A stretch of 64,000 nt of DNA from Eucommia ulmoides (Eukaryota > Streptophyta > Magnoliopsida > Garryales > Eucommiaceae), in assembly GCA_016647705.1 (NCBI GenBank), contig CM028330.1, forward strand, positions 32,390,649 to 32,454,648, read 5' to 3'. The position numbers and the translations under genes are program-made. The notes below the pieces were generated by a model. That model saw only the letters and a list, made by a program, of their open reading frames with translations. It did no database searches and was not told where the DNA came from. This document shows positions 60,313 through 64,000 of the stretch, piece by piece. The stretch's first letter is position 1; each line of letters opens with the position of its first letter.

Positions 60313-61428
60313 TCAACAATTTGCATGTAGTATAGGAGGGAGAGGGTACATCTGGGGAAATCCGCTCATATCATAGTCGGCTGCCATTTTGAAGTATTGG
60401 ATAGCTTGATGCATCGTTTGGTTGCACGACTCTTGATACATCCGGAATTCAGCGCTTTCATTTCATAAAGCGACGATTTCAAGTCGTAAAGCCTGAATTT
60501 GTTCCCCCTGGTACACCACTTACTGATGAAGACTTTCCATTGATATTTTTTCTTTGCTCGCGTCCCCGGAACTTAGGACTTTGGATGGATTTGCTTCGTC
60601 TTTCGCTTTGCTCTCAGCTTCTTTGTTCCAAACTCTCTTTATGGATATGCAATCCATAGCTCGAATGGGTTGGCACAAGTTGTCGTCCAAAATTGCAACG
60701 CTTGCTTTCCAAAACAGCTCGGTGAGTAAAAAGGGAAGGGCAGGTTGACATTGGTGTTCCGAATGGTGTAGTAGATGGAAAAATTGATGAAATAGCCGAT
60801 GTTCAACGGTTTCTTTGTCTCAATAGCAAAAAGAGCCAATGCCTTGTCTTTTGTCACATCTGTTATATGAGCCATTGGATACAGTCTAGCACAGACGAAG
60901 TGGAACCAGATTTTTGGGAATTTCCTTAAGTGATTGGATGCGAAAATAGCCTAGTCATTCTTTGTTGGTATCCAACGCACATTTTTGGAACTTAACACCT
61001 TAATGACCATCTCTAAATCTTCTTTTGCCTTGTCCTCATCGGACTCATCATTAGGTAACTTCAGGTGGTTATTTTATCGTTTCAATATCAAATTTCACCA
61101 ACTAATTCCGGACCCTAGTCATGTGGTTCTCGCATCCCATGGCATTCGCATAAAATTCAAGAATTAGGGTGACATCACCTGGGGCCGGTTGTCTACAAAA
61201 GCGTTGCCAACCTCTCTCTCTTATCACATATGTTATTTCATCTGGAAGATCATTGATATCAGCAAAGTTGTGTTCACGAATGCAATTTTTGTTTTTCTCA
61301 TACTTATGGAAATGTTGCTCAGCCTGCTTGGAAACGAAACGACTCGAATCATAATCTAAGACTGGATCTGCGGCTCGCGAACTGGACCCCTCACCCCTTT
61401 GTCGCTTTGAAACGAATTTCGACGACAT
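60313..61428 (-). pseudogene. Accessory ORF with PF20167-type domain, element F
   Basis: Start ATG at 61428 (MSSKFVSKRQRGEGSSS), chosen because the basic start aligns with that of element D. Next come SRFVSKQAEQHFHKY, IRERGWQRFC and ILEFYANA; then stops near 61100 and frame changes. It resumes at about 60930-60650 with KIWFHFVCARL, KDKALALFAIETKKPLNIGY and more, and ends near the TGA at 60313-60315 after a Met/Pro/Tyr-rich tail. It aligns with 18736-19872 along its length. It sits 3' of pol in the slot of the Athila env-like ORF, but I see no signal peptide or membrane segment, so the role is unknown. Broken copy. Confidence 0.7.
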
Positions 61429-61648
61429 GATTTTTACGAGCCAACACACAAAAACCCTTCACCAATCACAATGTGGACTTCACAATACAAAAATTTTGAC
61501 CCACAACCTCAACAAAATAGAAAATCCCTAATGGCATCTCAATATTCAAGGGTTTCAAATGAAATTTACAATTTCACAATCAAACTCTAATCCAACAAGC
61601 TAATTCAACACGGAATTATGGTTCACAATTAGAAATCCCTTTGAAACA

Positions 61649-61654
61649 ACTTAC
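61649..61654 (-). promoter_or_regulatory. Potential 5' splice site before the accessory ORF of F
   Basis: The minus strand reads TTTAA|GTAAGT about 220 bp upstream of the ORF start, matching the position and sequence in element D (18375-18380). Confidence 0.45.
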
Positions 61655-61904
61655 TTAAAGAGATTTGGGTGCCCAAATCGTTTGAGATGAAACCCTGCCG
61701 CTTGAACTCCAATCCAAAGAGCCACCGAAATTATGGTTGTGGAAATGGAGAATTGATTGATGGAAATATGGTAGAGATTTAGATCTTTGAGGAGGGGAGT
61801 GATGAAATTGAAGGTGGAAATCGGTTTGGGAGATAAAATAGGAGGGAACGGTTGAGTTAGGGTTTGAAATAGGGAAAAATTAGGGTTAGCCCCCATTTAT
61901 CGAA

Positions 61905-62005
61905 ACAGGGGCCTTCGCGCTGCAGTGCGTAGGCTAGCACTCTACAGCGTGCAAAGCCCAGAAGGCTTCTGCCTTCTAGATGCTACAGTGTGCTAAGGCC
62001 AGTAG
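61905..62005 (-). repeat. GCGCTGCAGTGCG-type motifs ahead of the accessory ORF of F
   Basis: Motif forms GCGCTGCAGTGCG (61917-61930), CTCTACAGCGTGC and CTACAGTGTGC, resembling those in the LTR of F (58565-58630). An inverted repeat AGAAGGC..GCCTTCT lies between (61960-61978). Confidence 0.7.
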
Positions 62006-62269
62006 GCCTTAAGTCTTGTATTGCTTGGATTTTTCAATGGTTGGCCACTGTTTCATTGCCGTTTCACTATTTCTTCTCGTTCAAGAATCATTCAACATCC
62101 CCAAACTTTCGTGCTCCTTCATTTACTCAACAAACACGCATCGCGATCATTACAACCTACAAAAAATTATTATTTTTTTAGCAAAAATAGGCGAGAACCA
62201 TTCCTATGAGTTGCATTTCAAAAAAGGCGTTAAATTTAACATCCTTGCTGGACTTAACAATGATCCACA

Positions 62270-62482
62270 TCAGTTATTAATGAGGGAGATGCTCTCCACA
62301 ACTTGTTCTTCATTTCCATAATAATGTTTGATTTTTTCTCCGTTAACTCGAAAAATTCGTCCATCGCCACCTTCCAATTCAACAGCACCGAATGGAAATA
62401 CTTGTTTAATCCAGGATGGTCCGGACCATCTAGACTTCAGCTTCCCGGGAAAAAGTCTCAGTCGAGAGTTGAAAAGTAGCAC
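62270..62482 (-). pseudogene. Pol C-terminal domain of Athila element F
   Basis: 71 open codons: LLFNSRLRLFPGKLKSRW, S-G-P, V-F-P-F-G-A-V-E-L, then V-N-G-E-K-I-K-H-Y-Y-G. This is the usual C-terminus of Athila-group integrase/pol, beyond the catalytic core. It lies in a different frame from the integrase segment at 62788-62528, so a frameshift or stop near 62500 separates them. Confidence 0.75.
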
Positions 62483-62499
62483 TTGTTTTCCCAGGCTGA

Positions 62500-63430
62500 A
62501 TTCTCTCCTAACGATGTACTTGTCGTGCTATCTCTTGGTTTTCTCCTTATATAATTTGGCATTTTCATATGCCTCGTTTCGGAATTCCTCTAGCTCATTG
62601 AGCTGTAGGAGATGTTGTTGCCCTGAAGTATTGAGATCAAAATTTAGCTTCTTAATCGCCCAATAAGCACAGTGTTCCAACTCAATTGGTAAAGGGCACA
62701 CTTTTTCGAACACCAACCGATATGGATATATTTCGATCGGTATTTTAAAAGCTGTGCGATAGGCCCACAATGGATCGTCCAGTTTCATCGCCCAATCTTT
62801 TCGGTTGGAGTGAATCGTCTTATCCAGGATCTGTTTGATTTCCCGATTGGAAACTTCGGCTTGTCCGTTTGTTTGGGGATGGTAAGCAAGCGCTACTTTG
62901 TGCTGAACTCTGTAATTAGTCAGTAGAGTGTTGAAAATTTTATTGCAAAAGTGGGTTCCTTCATCGCTAATGACGGCTCAAGAAGTTTCGAACCTTGTCA
63001 ATATGTTTTTTTGAAGAAATTTTAAAACCACTTTAGTATCGTTGGTCGGCGTGGCCATAGCCTCTACCCATTTTGACATGTAGTCCACCACTAACAAGAT
63101 ATACTCTTAACCAAAAGACAAAAGAAACTGTCCCATGAAATCAATTCCCCAAACATTAAAGAGTTCCAACTCGAGAATAGTTATTAAGGGCAACTCATGC
63201 CGCCTTGAGATATTGTCGACCATCTGGCACCGATCACAGGTTTTCACAACAGTATATGAGCCACCGAAAAGATTCGGCCAGTAAAAACATGATTGAAGCA
63301 CCTTTGCAGCTGTCCGTGTTGCACCAAAATGCCCCCCATACAGCGATGAGTGATAATGATGTAGAATGCTAGCAATTTCTTCTTCCGGAACACATCGTCG
63401 AATGACTTGATCAGTGCATTTCTTGAACAA
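62500..63430 (-). pseudogene. Integrase of Athila element F
   Basis: Inserts the cDNA of the element. From 63430: H2C2 zinc-binding segment (H-H-Y-H..GGHFGATRTA..C-D-R-C), then core with W-G-I-D-F-M-G near 63145 (first catalytic Asp). After a stop at about 63107 comes [10 protein letters not shown] near 62965 (second Asp; G-G has become E-G), and then [12 protein letters not shown] near 62850 (catalytic Glu). The C-terminal part is 62788-62528, starting [15 protein letters not shown] and continuing with the [15 protein letters not shown] region. All three DDE residues are visible. One in-frame stop and at least one shift break the frame. Confidence 0.85.
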
Positions 63431-64000
63431 ATAGGGTCATCTCACATGTAACTCTTCACATCAAATAGGAATTTCTTCCTTTGAGCACTAGATAGATCTG
63501 GAGGAAACACCTTGCACGCGAGATAAGTGACTATATCCGCGAATCACGGAAGTTTAACGTCGATATTGAATAATTGCTCGTCCAGGAAAACTTCTGTAAT
63601 ACACAAATCATCACCAACATCTTCTAACACGAGCCTTGAAAGAAGATCCAGCCACTACATTTTCACTCCCCTTCTTGTCTCGAATCTCGACATCAAATTC
63701 TTGAAGCAAGAGAATCCACCAGATTAGACAAGGCTTTGTGTTTTGCTCTGCAAATAAGTATCAGATGGTGGCGTGGTCCATATAGATGATCACCCTGGAC
63801 CCAAGAATGTATGATCGGAACTTATCACAAGCAAAGACCACCGCCAACATCTCATTTTCCGTGGTGGTGTGATTCTCCTGTGCATCATTGAGCGTTTTGC
63901 TTGCATAGTATATTGACCAAAAAATTTTCTCCTTGTGTTGGCCCAAAATAGCTCCAAATGCATAATCGCTCGCGTCACACATAATCTCAAACGGCTCATT
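63430..64000 (-). pseudogene. RNase H region of Athila element F
   Basis: 63982-63761 reads CDASDYAFGAILGQ, YYASKTLNDAQ and T-E-N-E-M-L-A-V-V-F-A, the gypsy RNase H (RT_RNaseH) blocks with catalytic Asp and Glu. It continues near 63720 with W-I-L-L-L-Q-E-F-D-V-E-I-R-D-K-K-G, after which frames shift through 63430. RT lies further right, outside the window. Confidence 0.8.

Larger units (their letters stand above)
57576..64000 (-). mobile_element. Athila-type gypsy element F (partial)
   Basis: Minus strand; the right part, with the 5' LTR, gag and RT, lies beyond the window. Present are RNase H (about 63982-63640), integrase (63430-62500), pol C-terminus (62482-62270), an accessory ORF (61428-60313), 3' UTR, PPT and 3' LTR (57576-58821). 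RH before INT in this order is Ty3/gypsy. The pol C-terminal text and accessory ORF indicate the Athila lineage. The coding parts have several stops and shifts, but catalytic residues are largely retained. Confidence 0.85.

Overview
The window looks like gene-poor, repeat-rich DNA from a flowering plant, probably a dicot; the species cannot be named from the sequence. There are no bacterial-style operons, no tRNA or rRNA genes, and no intact host gene. Nearly all of it is LTR retrotransposons inserted into each other, plus their solo LTRs. Most coding stretches are broken pol/gag relics. The element letters below are mine. Boundaries were read by eye from TG..CA ends, primer-binding sites (PBS), polypurine tracts (PPT) and target-site duplications (TSD).

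Layout, left to right. Copia element B (minus strand, 1-12555, running off the left edge) has short 189-bp LTRs. It is split by copia element A (minus, 583-11113; LTR about 2.17 kb, SIRE/Maximus-like), which itself carries a solo LTR at 6241-8367 with TSD ACATT. From 12556 to 15692 come a small coding-like remnant, a 180-bp tandem duplication, a clipped Athila-type LTR end, microsatellites and a reversed LTR-like block of the Tat/Ogre style. Copia element C (plus, 15693-27249, same family as B) is split in its leader by element D (15959-23054, TSD GCTTC). D is a complete Athila-type element that has lost gag-pol but keeps an accessory ORF with the plant PF20167-type domain.

Element E (plus, from 27250 to beyond the right edge) is a very large Tat/Ogre-like element. 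Its LTRs exceed 3 kb, its interior holds arrays of short tandem repeats and hairpins, and no reverse transcriptase is visible. E interrupts the RNase H region of C. E is in turn interrupted by a solo copia LTR (30233-32343), a solo Athila-type LTR (33694-34985, TSD ATAAC), an LTR fragment (35183-35635), a solo copia LTR (37638-39889, TSD GAGTG), non-coding LTR element H (40145-47022, TSD TGAAC), a solo Athila-type LTR (48874-50266, TSD TGTAC), and Athila element F (57576 to beyond the window).

The most notable object is element G (40596-42975), a 2.4-kb element inside the left LTR of H. It has 230-bp LTRs, PBS and PPT but no retrotransposon protein. Instead it carries pieces of at least two host genes: a JMJD7-like JmjC/cupin hydroxylase and an alcohol dehydrogenase, in opposite orientations. 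The uninterrupted target site survives in the other LTR of H.

F is a fuller relative of D. It has RNase H, integrase and the same accessory ORF, so D reads as a deletion derivative that would depend on an F-like partner. D and F also share a conserved potential splice donor ahead of the accessory ORF. In both, short palindromic motifs occur in the LTR and again ahead of that ORF.
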